Part shown: positions 1-7,481 of the stretch, one piece after another
How positions within the stretch are numbered: the first letter of the stretch is position 1
Layout of the letters: the number at the start of each line of letters is the position of its first letter
Assembly (NCBI GenBank): GCA_964645155.1
Contig: CAZYBG010000073.1
Location: forward strand, 1 to 15,941
DNA length: 15,941 nucleotides
Direction: 5' to 3'
Source: CAZYBG01 sp964645155
Lineage (GTDB): Bacteria > Pseudomonadota > Alphaproteobacteria > Rhodobacterales > Rhodobacteraceae
Program-made: the position numbers and the translations under genes
The notes under the pieces: generated by a model
Told to the model about the DNA's origin: nothing
Database searches by the model: none
What the model saw: only the letters and a program-made list of their open reading frames with translations

Positions 1-488
1 CGCTCCTGCGCGAACTGGCGGATCGCCTCGAAGAAGGGCAGCCCCTCGATGTCGCCCACCGTGCCGCCGATCTCGCACAGCATGAAATCGACCTCGTCCT
101 CGCCGATCGCCAGGAACTCCTTGATCTCGTTCGTGACGTGCGGGATCACCTGGATCGTCTTGCCGAGGTAGTCGCCGCGCCGCTCCTTCTCGAGCACGTT
201 CGAGTAGATCCGGCCCGACGACACGGAATCGGTCTGCCGCGCGGCGACGCCGGTGAAGCGCTCGTAATGGCCGAGGTCGAGGTCGGTCTCGGCGCCGTCG
301 TCGGTGACGAAGACCTCGCCGTGCTCGAACGGGCTCATCGTGCCGGGATCGACGTTGAGATAGGGGTCGAGCTTGCGGAGCCTGACCGAGAAGCCGCGGG
401 CCTGCAGCAGCGCGCCGAGCGCGGCCGAGGCGAGGCCCTTGCCCAGCGAGGACACCACCCCGCCGGTGATGAACACGTATCTCGCCAT
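1..488 (-). CDS. pyrG: CTP synthase, N-terminal part (runs off left edge)
   Basis: CTP synthase makes CTP from UTP, ATP and glutamine in the cytoplasm, the last step of pyrimidine nucleotide synthesis. Only the first 162 residues lie in the window, all from the synthetase (amidoligase) domain; the glutaminase domain is outside. The protein opens MARYVFITGG and carries the P-loop GGVVSSLGKG (about residues 9-18), the DPYLNVDPGTM segment from about residue 41, and CEIGGTVGDIEG near residue 140, all family hallmarks. The ATG at 488 is chosen because the family starts a few residues before the ITGG strand. The upstream sequence GGGGGTTCCGGGC is only a weak ribosome binding site. It lies 168 bp downstream of secG on the same strand, a common alphaproteobacterial neighbourhood. 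Identity is near certain. Confidence 0.97.
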   Translation of the reverse strand, partial: MARYVFITGGVVSSLGKGLASAALGALLQARGFSVRLRKLDPYLNVDPGTMSPFEHGEVFVTDDGAETDLDLGHYERFTGVAARQTDSVSSGRIYSNVLEKERRGDYLGKTIQVIPHVTNEIKEFLAIGEDEVDFMLCEIGGTVGDIEGLPFFEAIRQFAQE

Positions 489-563
489 GCCCGGAACCCC
501 CGTGATTTTCCGCGTCTGTGGTCGCCTGGCGGGCCCGGAGGTCCGCCGCATCACGGGGTTTGA

Positions 564-592
564 GCTATAATGGATTCGCTGACCGGCCGCAA
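564..592 (-). promoter_or_regulatory. Candidate sigma-70-type promoter for pyrG
   Basis: On the minus strand TTGCGG (592-587) is followed after exactly 17 bp by TATAGC (569-564). This gives a predicted start near 557 and a leader of about 70 nt before the pyrG ATG at 488. The surrounding stretch is the least GC-rich part of the secG-pyrG gap. The call is by eye only; pyrG could also be read through from secG. Confidence 0.35.
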
Positions 593-656
593 CCGACGGC
601 GCAACATGCAGTCGCGCCCGTGGCCGCGGGGGCAATCCCTTGTAGTTTCGGGCAGA

Positions 657-1001
657 TCAGTCGGCGCGCGGAACCGTCGCGTCGCCGGCACCCGGCGGCA
701 GCAGGTCATCGCCCGCCGGCAGCGCCGGCGCCTCGTCGGCCGCGGGCGCCCCGGTGCCGAGCCGGTCGATCACCGACACGCCGGCCGAGTTGCTCGCGGC
801 GATGATGGTCAGCGCGATCGACGTGCAGATGAAGGCGATGGCCAGCGCCCAGGTCACCTTCGCGATGCCGGTCAGCGAGCCGCGCCCCGACACGCTGCCG
901 CCGCCCGACAGGAGCGCGCTCCCCTCCGACCGCTGCAGCAGCACGACGCCGATCAGCGCGAGCGCGAGGATCAGGTGGATGACGAGGACGACGTTTTCCA
1001 T
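657..1001 (-). CDS. secG: Preprotein translocase subunit SecG
   Basis: SecG is the small inner-membrane subunit of the SecYEG channel and assists SecA-driven export. The 114-aa product shows the expected two hydrophobic helices (about residues 2-22 and 49-70). They are separated by the family's glycine/serine-rich loop: LLQRSEGSALLSGGG from residue 21, then SGRGSLTGIAK to residue 48. A polar, acidic and proline/alanine-rich C-terminal tail follows (from about residue 80), typical of alphaproteobacterial SecG. The ATG at 1001 begins right before the first helix and has an AAGG motif 8 nt upstream. It sits between the DUF6524-like gene (72 bp gap) and pyrG on the same strand. Identity is secure from topology and loop motif. 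Confidence 0.94.
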   Translation of the reverse strand: MENVVLVIHLILALALIGVVLLQRSEGSALLSGGGSVSGRGSLTGIAKVTWALAIAFICTSIALTIIAASNSAGVSVIDRLGTGAPAADEAPALPAGDDLLPPGAGDATVPRAD

Positions 1002-1028
1002 GGGCGGGGCCTTCGCGCGATTTGGCGC

Positions 1029-1057
1029 TATCTAGGCCCTTCGGCCCGCCGTCGCAA
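1029..1057 (-). promoter_or_regulatory. Candidate promoter for secG
   Basis: On the minus strand TTGCGA (1057-1052) is followed after 17 bp by TAGATA (1034-1029), placing a start near 1022, about 20 nt before the secG ATG. The -35 resembles that proposed for pyrG; the -10 is poor (3 of 6 consensus bases). The spacer contains a small hairpin, GGCC-GAAG-GGCC. Confidence 0.3.
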
Positions 1058-1073
1058 CCCTGACGCTCGGGCC

Positions 1074-1472
1074 TCAGTTCTCGTCGACATCGTCGACATC
1101 GGCCTGCCCGGACAGCCGGCGCCGCACGATGCTCCACGACAGCCCGGTGCCGAGCACGACCGAAAGCGCCAGCAGGCCGAGCCAGACGTTCAGGCTCCGG
1201 TTGTCGAGGGCGAGGATGCCCCAGTCGATCAGAACCCAGACAAGCGCGCCGACGAGCGCCGCGACGAGGAGCATCCCCAGCGGCCCGATCGAGCGGAACG
1301 TGGCGCGCAGGTAGATCGCATACACCGCGAAGAGCAGCAGCCCGAGCAGCACCGCAAGCGGCATCTGCGCCTGCCAGTTCGCCTCGGCCCAGCGCACGAA
1401 GTTCCACTGCGTCGGATTGAAGGTGGCCGCAAGCAGCACGAAGGCGAAGAGCCAGCGCAGGAAAAAGCCCAT
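1074..1472 (-). CDS. Small four-helix membrane protein (DUF6524-like), function unknown
   Basis: A 132-aa inner-membrane protein with four predicted hydrophobic helices (roughly residues 4-20, 37-54, 64-84 and 92-114) and a short acidic tail ending DVDDVDEN. Between helices 1 and 2 there is a conserved-looking segment, NPTQWNFVRWA (about residues 19-29), that I associate with the alphaproteobacterial DUF6524 group. That family name is from memory and not checked. The ATG at 1472 starts just before helix 1, with GGGGACG about 4 nt upstream as a plausible ribosome binding site. It is followed after 72 bp by secG on the same strand, so co-expression with the export machinery is possible, but no function can be read from the sequence. 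High confidence that it is a gene, moderate for the family. Confidence 0.8.
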   Translation of the reverse strand: MGFFLRWLFAFVLLAATFNPTQWNFVRWAEANWQAQMPLAVLLGLLLFAVYAIYLRATFRSIGPLGMLLVAALVGALVWVLIDWGILALDNRSLNVWLGLLALSVVLGTGLSWSIVRRRLSGQADVDDVDEN

Positions 1473-1495
1473 TCACGTCCCCGAGAGCCACGACT

Positions 1496-1516
1496 GGCGC
1501 CTGCCTAGCAAGCGCC
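1496..1516 (-). other. Hairpin between the VOC gene and the DUF6524-like gene
   Basis: On the minus strand GGCGCTTGC, a TAG loop and GCAGGCGCC form a 9-bp stem with one G-U pair in RNA. It lies 30 nt after the VOC gene stop and 24 nt before the next start. No T-run follows, so it could be a weak or Rho-assisted terminator, or an RNA-stabilising stem. Pairing is better in the minus-strand transcript: the plus-strand version has an A-C mismatch. Confidence 0.4.
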
Positions 1517-1545
1517 GCCGGTGCCTGTCCAGCGCCATGGGCGGC

Positions 1546-1929
1546 TCAGGCCGGGCCGGCATGCACCGCCGACAGCTTGTTGCCGTCGGGGTCGCGGACA
1601 TAGCAGGCGTAGAAGTCCGGCTCGTAGGGCCGCAGACCCGGCGCGCCCTCGTCGGTGCCGCCCTCGGCCAGCGCGGCGGCGTGGAAGGCATCGACCGCCG
1701 CGCGCGAGGGCGCCTCGAAGGCGAGCATGGACCCGTTGCCGAAGCTGGCGGCCTTGCGGTCGTAGGGCGTGAGCACCCACAGCCGCACGATGGCGCTGCC
1801 TGCCGGACCGTAGCCGAGGTCGTTCTCCTGCGTCGCGAGGCGGACGAGCCCGAGCGTGCCGAGGACCACGTCGTAGAACCGCCCCGCGGCCGCGATGTCG
1901 TTGGTGCCGAGGTTGACGTAGCGCAGCAT
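1546..1929 (-). CDS. VOC-fold protein (glyoxalase/bleomycin-resistance superfamily)
   Basis: A 127-aa single-domain member of the vicinal oxygen chelate superfamily. The opening MLRYVNLGTNDIAAAGRFYD matches the first beta-alpha unit of the fold, in which a strand is followed by 'D...A..FYD'. The end DFYACYVRDPDGNKLSAVH matches the terminal 'RDPDGN' strand-turn. Members include glyoxalases, dioxygenases and antibiotic-binding proteins; substrate cannot be told from sequence. The usual terminal metal-ligand glutamate is not evident (SAVH follows DGNKL), so a classical glyoxalase I role is doubtful. The ATG at 1929 has a good GGAGG 7 nt upstream. It is divergent from purA across 105 bp and heads a minus-strand run through pyrG. 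Fold assignment is confident; function is open. Confidence 0.88.
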   Translation of the reverse strand: MLRYVNLGTNDIAAAGRFYDVVLGTLGLVRLATQENDLGYGPAGSAIVRLWVLTPYDRKAASFGNGSMLAFEAPSRAAVDAFHAAALAEGGTDEGAPGLRPYEPDFYACYVRDPDGNKLSAVHAGPA

Positions 1930-2034
1930 GGCCTGGTCCTCCGGAACCGGCGCGGCGGCGGATTTTCGGGTTTCGCCCCCGCGCCCGCGCCAGTATAGGA
2001 CGCCGAACGCGGAGCGGGGCAAGGACGCAGTCGC
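1930..2034. promoter_or_regulatory. Divergent promoter region between the VOC gene and purA
   Basis: The sequence AGTATAGG at 1992-1999 offers a -10-like element on both strands: TATAGG (1994-1999) towards purA and TATACT (1997-1992) towards the VOC gene. Towards purA the best -35 at 17 bp is the weak TTTCGC (1971-1976). Towards the VOC gene, TTGCCC (2022-2017) lies at a 19-bp spacing. The two elements overlap, so the polymerases would compete for the site. purA has AAGGA about 10 nt before its ATG. Confidence 0.4.
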
Positions 2035-3327
<1,293 letters not shown>

Positions 3328-3337
3328 TGGCCTGCCG

Positions 3338-3565
3338 ATGCCGCTGAGCTACCGCGCCCGCCGGCGCCTCTCGCTTCTGGTCCTGCTGGTGGGCCTGCCG
3401 CTCTACATCGCGGCAGCGCTCTGGATGGTCAGCCTCTTCGACCGGCCGCCGGTCTGGCTCGAGCTTGCGATCTACGTCGCGCTCGGCGTCGTCTGGGCGC
3501 TGCCGCTGCGCTTCGTGTTCCGCGGCGTCGGTCAGCCCGATCCCGATGAAAAAGGGGCGGGCTGA
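3338..3565 (+). CDS. DUF2842 family small membrane protein, function unknown
   Basis: A 75-aa protein with two hydrophobic helices (about residues 9-30 and 38-58), a basic N-terminus (YRARRRL) and a short charged tail (PDPDEKGAG). The pattern of two helices with an aromatic/proline turn between them (FDRPPVW) fits DUF2842, an alphaproteobacterial family of unknown role. It begins 10 bp after purA with no clear ribosome binding site, which suggests translation coupled to purA. Its last codons overlap the convergent terminator of the next gene on the other strand (3549-3587). Gene confidence is high because of the conserved topology and tight spacing; family naming is from memory. Confidence 0.82.
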   Translation: MPLSYRARRRLSLLVLLVGLPLYIAAALWMVSLFDRPPVWLELAIYVALGVVWALPLRFVFRGVGQPDPDEKGAG

Positions 3566-3587
3566 CGCCTCCACGTCCCCCCGCCCC
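3549..3587 (-). terminator. Rho-independent terminator for the 677-aa protein gene, overlapping the DUF2842 3' end
   Basis: Read on the minus strand, GGGGCGGG (3587-3580), an 18-nt loop and CCCGCCCC (3561-3554) make a perfect 8-bp GC stem directly followed by TTTTT (3553-3549). It lies 52 nt after the minus-strand gene's stop at 3639. The T-run and the inner arm are also the final codons of the plus-strand DUF2842 gene. On the plus strand the stem has no T-run after it, so it should act mainly on minus-strand transcription. Confidence 0.6.
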
Positions 3588-3638
3588 GAACTCGTTACCC
3601 TTCACCAACCCGACCTGGCCCGTCCTGCGTGCCCTCTC

Positions 3639-5672
3639 CTAAGTCGCCGGTCCGCCGGCCGTGCGCCGCGCGACCTCCATAAACCGCGAGGCCTGAGAAA
3701 TCGTGAACCGGCCCCGCCGCGCCTTCTGCAGACGCCCATCGCGGAGCAGCGCGCCGAAGCTGCGCAGGCCATCCTCGCGCGAGATCTCCTCGTCCACGGC
3801 AAGCTGCGCGACCTTGCGCATCACCTGCGGCCGCGAGAATGACTCGCGGCCCTCGTGGACGGTCAGGTAGGCGGCCGCAGCCTCGAGCAGGTCGAGCAGG
3901 TCGCTGGCGCCGGCGACGGCGGCGAAGCGCGGGAAGCTCAGCGTCGGCGCCCGCGCCGGCGGTTCCTCGTCCTCGCCCATCTCGTCGTCGCCGTCGTCGA
4001 GCGAGGCGATCGAGGCGGCGCTGAAGCGGCGCGGCAGGATCATGCCGAGGAACTTGTCCACCTCCTCGCTGCGCGCCTGCCGGGCCGCCGACGCACCGTC
4101 GCCAGGCCCGACGGCGCCGTCGACGCGGTTCTCCGAGCCGAGGACGAAGGGCATGTCCTCGCGCCGCGACTCGGGCCGCTGCGGCATCTGCACGATGCGC
4201 GACAGGTCGTCGCGATAGCGGTCGATCGCGCCACCGGCCTCGCCTTCCGCGCCATGGCCGAACTGGCGGTCGGCCTCGGTCGCCGCGACGGCGGCCTTGA
4301 GGTGCGAGATCGCGGAGCGGCGGCGCTGGCTCTCGGCGACTTCCAGCCGCGAATTGGCGGTCTCGACCAGCCGGTCGACATCGGCATCGTCGGGCCCGGC
4401 ACCCTCGCCGCCGCCGGGGCCGCCCAGGCCATCGAAGCCGGCTTCCGCGCCATCGGGCGCCGCTGCGGCCCCGGCCGCACCCTCCGGCCGCACCGAAACG
4501 GGTCCGCGCGGCCGCCCGATCAGGCGGACCTTGCTCAGGAACGAGCGCAGATGCTCCTCCACGCCGCCGCGCTGGCCTGCCGCCATGGCCTCCGTCTCGC
4601 CGGTTTCCGCTGTGTCGGTCGTGTCCCCTGTTGCCACGGCAGCGGGCCGTTCGGCAACGGCTTCGAAGACATCGCCGCTGCCATGGGCGGCCGGGCGCAC
4701 ACCGCTCTCGGTCTCGAGCATCCTGCTGATCGCCATGAGGTCGGGATCGGCCTCGACGATCTCGGCCCCGGCGGGGGGCGGTGCCGGTTCGGGCGCGGGG
4801 GCGGCGACAGGTTCGGGAGCGGGGTCTGCAACCGGGTCGGGCACCGGGACGGCGACGGGCTGCGGCGCGGCCAGCTCCGCCTCGCCGGCCCTGGGCAGGG
4901 GATCGTAGAGCGGATGCAGCGCCCGGGCGCGGGCCAGGCCGCCTTCGTCGAGCAACGCCGAGGCGGGCGCCGGCGGCGGCGCCACCGGGGCGAGGGCGGC
5001 CCGCGGCAGCTGCGGCTCGCGGGGCAGCGCCGGCTCGGCCGGCAGCGGCGCCGGCCATGCGGCCGGGTGCCCGATGTCGGCCGGGCGGGCGCCGGAGGTT
5101 TCGTCGTCATCGGCCGTGGCCAGGCCGGCGGGCACCGGATCCTGCCCGAGCCCCATGCCGGGTGCGATCCCCAGCCCCATGTCCTCGAAGCGGAGGGCGG
5201 TCGGGTCGCCGGCCGGCAGCCCGAGCGGCGTGGCCGGAGTTTCCGGCGCCGCCTCGCCCTCGTCCTCGGCGAAGATCGATTCGGGCGGCGCGTCGCCCTC
5301 GCGGCCCTTTGCCGCCATCGCGCGGATCCGGGCGAGCCGGGCGGCGACGCTTTCGGCCGGCGGGCCCTGCATCGCGGTCCGCGGCGGGGCCGCGGTGGGT
5401 CCACCGGCATCGCCGGACGGCGCCGCCTTCAGCACGACGCCGTCGGTCTCGACGCGCGCCTCGATCTGGCGGCGCGTCTCGGTCTCGGCGATGTGCTGCA
5501 GCATCGCCAGATCGGGCGTCGGCGGCGTCGCACCGAAGTAGCGGTCCTGCGCCGAGAGATCGCGGAAATACTCGGCGATGGCCTTCATCGCCTCGAAGGC
5601 ATCGTCGAACCCTTCGAGCGTGCACGAGAACGTGCCGTAGGAAACCGTCAGCCTCTTGTTGCCGCCCGACAT
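3639..5672 (-). CDS. Uncharacterised 677-aa protein: folded N and C ends, long disordered middle
   Basis: I cannot name this family with confidence, though its first segment (VSYGTFSCTLEGFDDAF) reads like a conserved Rhodobacterales hypothetical. Residues 1-80 look folded: a beta opening, then helices EAMKAIAEYFRDLSAQDRYFG and LAMLQHIAETETRRQIEARV. Residues about 85-305 are Ala/Pro/Glu-rich and probably disordered, with PEP/PAP-type runs at 275-300. Short non-low-complexity islands follow: PDLMAISRMLE (310-320), EEHLRSFLSKVRLIGRPRG (372-390), a helical stretch at 435-469 (SRLEVAESQRRRSAISHLKA at 441-460), YRDDLSRIVQMPQRP (486-500), FVLGSENRVD (509-518) and VDKFLGMILPRRF (538-550). Residues 586-671 form a compact helical domain ending in RDGRLQKARRGRFTIS, resembling a winged helix. 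There is no signal peptide, membrane helix or enzyme motif. The ATG at 5672 has a weak site (GTGGA). A scaffold or regulatory role is inference. Confidence 0.85.
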   Translation of the reverse strand: MSGGNKRLTVSYGTFSCTLEGFDDAFEAMKAIAEYFRDLSAQDRYFGATPPTPDLAMLQHIAETETRRQIEARVETDGVVLKAAPSGDAGGPTAAPPRTAMQGPPAESVAARLARIRAMAAKGREGDAPPESIFAEDEGEAAPETPATPLGLPAGDPTALRFEDMGLGIAPGMGLGQDPVPAGLATADDDETSGARPADIGHPAAWPAPLPAEPALPREPQLPRAALAPVAPPPAPASALLDEGGLARARALHPLYDPLPRAGEAELAAPQPVAVPVPDPVADPAPEPVAAPAPEPAPPPAGAEIVEADPDLMAISRMLETESGVRPAAHGSGDVFEAVAERPAAVATGDTTDTAETGETEAMAAGQRGGVEEHLRSFLSKVRLIGRPRGPVSVRPEGAAGAAAAPDGAEAGFDGLGGPGGGEGAGPDDADVDRLVETANSRLEVAESQRRRSAISHLKAAVAATEADRQFGHGAEGEAGGAIDRYRDDLSRIVQMPQRPESRREDMPFVLGSENRVDGAVGPGDGASAARQARSEEVDKFLGMILPRRFSAASIASLDDGDDEMGEDEEPPARAPTLSFPRFAAVAGASDLLDLLEAAAAYLTVHEGRESFSRPQVMRKVAQLAVDEEISREDGLRSFGALLRDGRLQKARRGRFTISQASRFMEVARRTAGGPAT

Positions 5673-5816
5673 CGGCTGTCCACTTTCTACCTTGCACTGC
5701 AACGGTTTGAGTATCACTTCCCGATCCCGAATTGAGATCGGAACTGCGGAATTGCGCGTATGTTTTCGCGTCTGAAATGTGATCTGTTGCATTGACTTGA
5801 ACAATACGGCGAGAAT
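5673..5816. promoter_or_regulatory. AT-richer divergent control region between the 677-aa protein gene and thiN
   Basis: This 144-bp gap is much less GC-rich than its surroundings. It holds a perfect inverted repeat, CCGATC (5721-5726) and GATCGG (5736-5741), with a 9-bp spacer. It also has a direct repeat GAATTG at 5729-5734 and 5749-5754, start to start exactly 20 bp, about two helical turns. TTGACT at 5792-5797 is a good -35 match, but 17 bp downstream falls on the thiN start codon (a poor -10 at 5815-5820). This leaves the thiN promoter unresolved. On the minus strand GATACT (5717-5712) is a possible -10 for the 677-aa protein gene without a good -35. No TPP riboswitch is evident. Confidence 0.4.
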
Positions 5817-6506
5817 ATGATGATTGTCCGTGCATCCGGCGGCGTGACGGTGATCGGCGCGGGCGAGGTGACGGCGGCCGTGCTGGATCAGGCGCTGTCC
5901 TTCGCGCCGCTGCTCGTCGCGGCCGATGGCGGCGCGGGCCGCGCGCTCGCCCTCGGCCACCTGCCCGAGGCGCTGATCGGCGATCTCGATTCCGTCGACG
6001 AGGCGACCCTGGCGCGGGTGCCGCCGGGGCGCGTCCACCGCCTCGACGAGCAGGAGACGACCGATTTCGAGAAGTGCCTGCGCTCGATCTCGGCGCCCCT
6101 CGTCCTGGCCGTGGGGTTCACCGGCGCGCGGCTCGACCACGGGCTTGCCGCCTTCGCCGCCCTGGTCCGCCACGCCCGGCAGCCGACGATCCTGATCGGC
6201 CCCGAGGACGTCGCCTTCGCGGCGCCCCGCAGCCTGACGATCGGGCTGCCGGCCGGCACCCGGCTGTCGCTGTTTCCGATGGGCCCGGTGCGCGGGCGGA
6301 GCGTCGGGCTGCGCTGGCCGATCGACGGCATCCGGTTCGCGCCCGCGGGCCGGATCGGCACCTCGAACGAGACGGTGGCGCCCGAGGTCCGGCTCGACTT
6401 CACTGCGCGGCGGATGCTCGTGCTGCTGCCGCGCACGCACCTTTCGGCTGCGATCAGGGCAGCCGCGCCCCGGTTCTCCGCTCCAGCGTCCGCTCGCGGT
6501 GGATGA
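5817..6506 (+). CDS. thiN: Thiamine pyrophosphokinase (thiamine diphosphokinase)
   Basis: Transfers pyrophosphate from ATP to thiamine to give the cofactor TPP, in the cytoplasm; this salvages imported or recycled thiamine. The product is 229 aa, a normal length. It shows ADGGA (36-40), GDLDS (55-59), TDFEK (82-86), GFTGARLDH (100-108) and the C-terminal GTSNE (181-185), all characteristic of the family's catalytic and thiamine-binding domains. Two consecutive ATGs (5817 and 5820) are possible starts; GGCGAG sits at better spacing for the second, so the true N-terminus may be one residue shorter. The last 53 bp, coding for an Ala/Arg/Ser tail beyond the conserved domain, overlap the 3' end of the opposing EamA gene. 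The name thiN follows bacterial usage for this family; the enzyme type is confident. Confidence 0.93.
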   Translation: MMIVRASGGVTVIGAGEVTAAVLDQALSFAPLLVAADGGAGRALALGHLPEALIGDLDSVDEATLARVPPGRVHRLDEQETTDFEKCLRSISAPLVLAVGFTGARLDHGLAAFAALVRHARQPTILIGPEDVAFAAPRSLTIGLPAGTRLSLFPMGPVRGRSVGLRWPIDGIRFAPAGRIGTSNETVAPEVRLDFTARRMLVLLPRTHLSAAIRAAAPRFSAPASARGG

Positions 6507-7383
6507 TGTAGAGGCCCGAGGCGGCGATCAGCGCGATGCCGGCCCAGGTCAGCGGCGCCGGAAAGTCGCCGAAGATGACATAGCCGAAGAACACCGCGCT
6601 CACGATCTCGAGGTAGTGGAGCGGCGCGAGGGTGGCCGACGGCGCGAACTTCAGCGCATAGGTGATCGCCATGTGGCTGAGCGTGGCGGCGACGCCGACG
6701 CCGGCGAGGTAGCCCCAGTCCGCCCCCTGCGGCCAGACCGGGTCGAGCGCGGCGATGCCCGAGCCGTCGCCGAAGATCAGCACCGGCAGGCAGATCGCGA
6801 AGCCGAAGAAGGCGGTATGGAACTGCATCGGGACCGGGTGGACCTCGCGCGAGAGGGTGCGCGTCACCATCATGTAGGCCGCGAAGGCGAACGCCGTCCC
6901 CAGCGGGAACAGCGCGACCGGCCCGAACAGCGCCAGGCTGGGCCGGATCACCAGGAGCGCGCCGGCAAAGCCCACCGCGCAGGCGAGGATGCGCCGCGGC
7001 CCGACCGCCTCGCCGAACAGCGCCCAGCCGAAGAGCAGCAGGATGAACGGCTCGACGAAGGCAATCGCGAGCGCGTCGGCGACCGGCATCACCGCGACGG
7101 CCGACACGAAGGTGTAGGTCGACAGGATCAGGAACACCGAACGCCAGAGTGTCAGCCGGAGCGCCCGGCCCGAGAGGCGGAGGCTGAGGCCGAGCGCCCA
7201 GACGATCGGCGCCATCAGCACGGCCTGCACCAGGAACCGGGCGGCGGTGATCTGGCCGATCGGCACGCTGGCCGCGGCGAGCTTTGCCGACACGTCGATC
7301 AGCGGCGCGAGGACGCAGAAGGCGATCATCAGCGCGACGCCGGGAAGGATCCGGTCGGCGGGAAATGCGGGCGCGAGGGTCAT
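6454..7383 (-). CDS. EamA-family (DMT superfamily) transporter
   Basis: A 309-aa inner-membrane protein with about ten hydrophobic helices arranged as two EamA repeats (roughly residues 12-150 and 155-295). Typical features include the first-repeat segment ITAARFLVQ (44-52) and the end-of-repeat helices FVEPFILLLFGWALFGE and LEIVSAVFFGYVIFGDFPAP. The matching proline-helix-'FGE/FGD' pattern in both halves is a hallmark of drug/metabolite transporters. Substrate cannot be predicted. The ATG at 7383 follows an in-frame TAG only 9 nt upstream, so the start cannot be moved further out; the ribosome binding site is weak (AGGCAGGCGG). The gene lies 108 bp downstream of sdaA on the same strand. Its 3' end overlaps thiN by 53 bp, tail to tail. 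Confidence 0.92.
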   Translation of the reverse strand: MTLAPAFPADRILPGVALMIAFCVLAPLIDVSAKLAAASVPIGQITAARFLVQAVLMAPIVWALGLSLRLSGRALRLTLWRSVFLILSTYTFVSAVAVMPVADALAIAFVEPFILLLFGWALFGEAVGPRRILACAVGFAGALLVIRPSLALFGPVALFPLGTAFAFAAYMMVTRTLSREVHPVPMQFHTAFFGFAICLPVLIFGDGSGIAALDPVWPQGADWGYLAGVGVAATLSHMAITYALKFAPSATLAPLHYLEIVSAVFFGYVIFGDFPAPLTWAGIALIAASGLYIIHRERTLERRTGARLP

Positions 7384-7412
7384 GCCGCCTGCCTAGCCGC
7401 CGAAGCCGCGCC

Positions 7413-7457
7413 CGTCCACGCCGAAACCGTCCACGCCGAAACCGTCCACGCCGAAAC
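7413..7457. repeat. Perfect tandem repeat, 3 copies of 15 bp
   Basis: The unit CGTCCACGCCGAAAC occurs three times without a mismatch. It lies in the 108-bp gap between the sdaA stop and the EamA gene start, with the degenerate trace CGCCGAAGCCG just before it (7398-7408). It is non-coding on the minus strand, where an in-frame stop separates it from the EamA ATG. The 15-bp period is not an integer number of helical turns. It could be a slippage-prone spacer or a protein-binding array; nothing in the sequence decides. Confidence 0.9.
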
Positions 7458-7464
7458 CGGCGCC

Positions 7465-7481
7465 GCCCCGGTGGCCGGGGC
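7465..7481 (-). terminator. Hairpin just downstream of sdaA, possible terminator
   Basis: GCCCCGG and CCGGGGC flank a 3-nt loop, a perfect 7-bp GC stem whose first base lies 10 nt after the sdaA stop. On the minus strand it is followed by GGCGCCGGTTTCGG, so there is no real T-run. It may be a weak or Rho-dependent stop, or simply protect the mRNA end. Confidence 0.4.

Noticed and set aside
566..571. A perfect TATAAT on the plus strand between pyrG and secG
   Set aside because: No acceptable -35 lies 16-18 bp upstream, and both flanking genes are on the minus strand, so nothing would be driven. The same bases make better sense as part of the minus-strand TATAGC element.
570..1508. A 312-aa plus-strand frame over secG and the DUF6524-like gene
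   Set aside because: Composition is Arg/Asp/Gln/Pro-rich without any motif. The minus-strand frames here have proper membrane helices and, for secG, the family loop.
3855..5735. A 626-aa plus-strand frame opposite the 677-aa protein gene
   Set aside because: Arg/Gly-rich with no recognisable fold, no ribosome binding site and no support beyond being open. The minus-strand frame has conserved-looking ends, a sensible start and a terminator, so it is the real gene.
5673..6440. N-terminal extension of the 677-aa protein to an upstream start at 6440
   Set aside because: The extension would run antisense through most of thiN, and its residues look like shadow sequence. The compact start at 5672 matches the beginning of the folded N-terminal domain.
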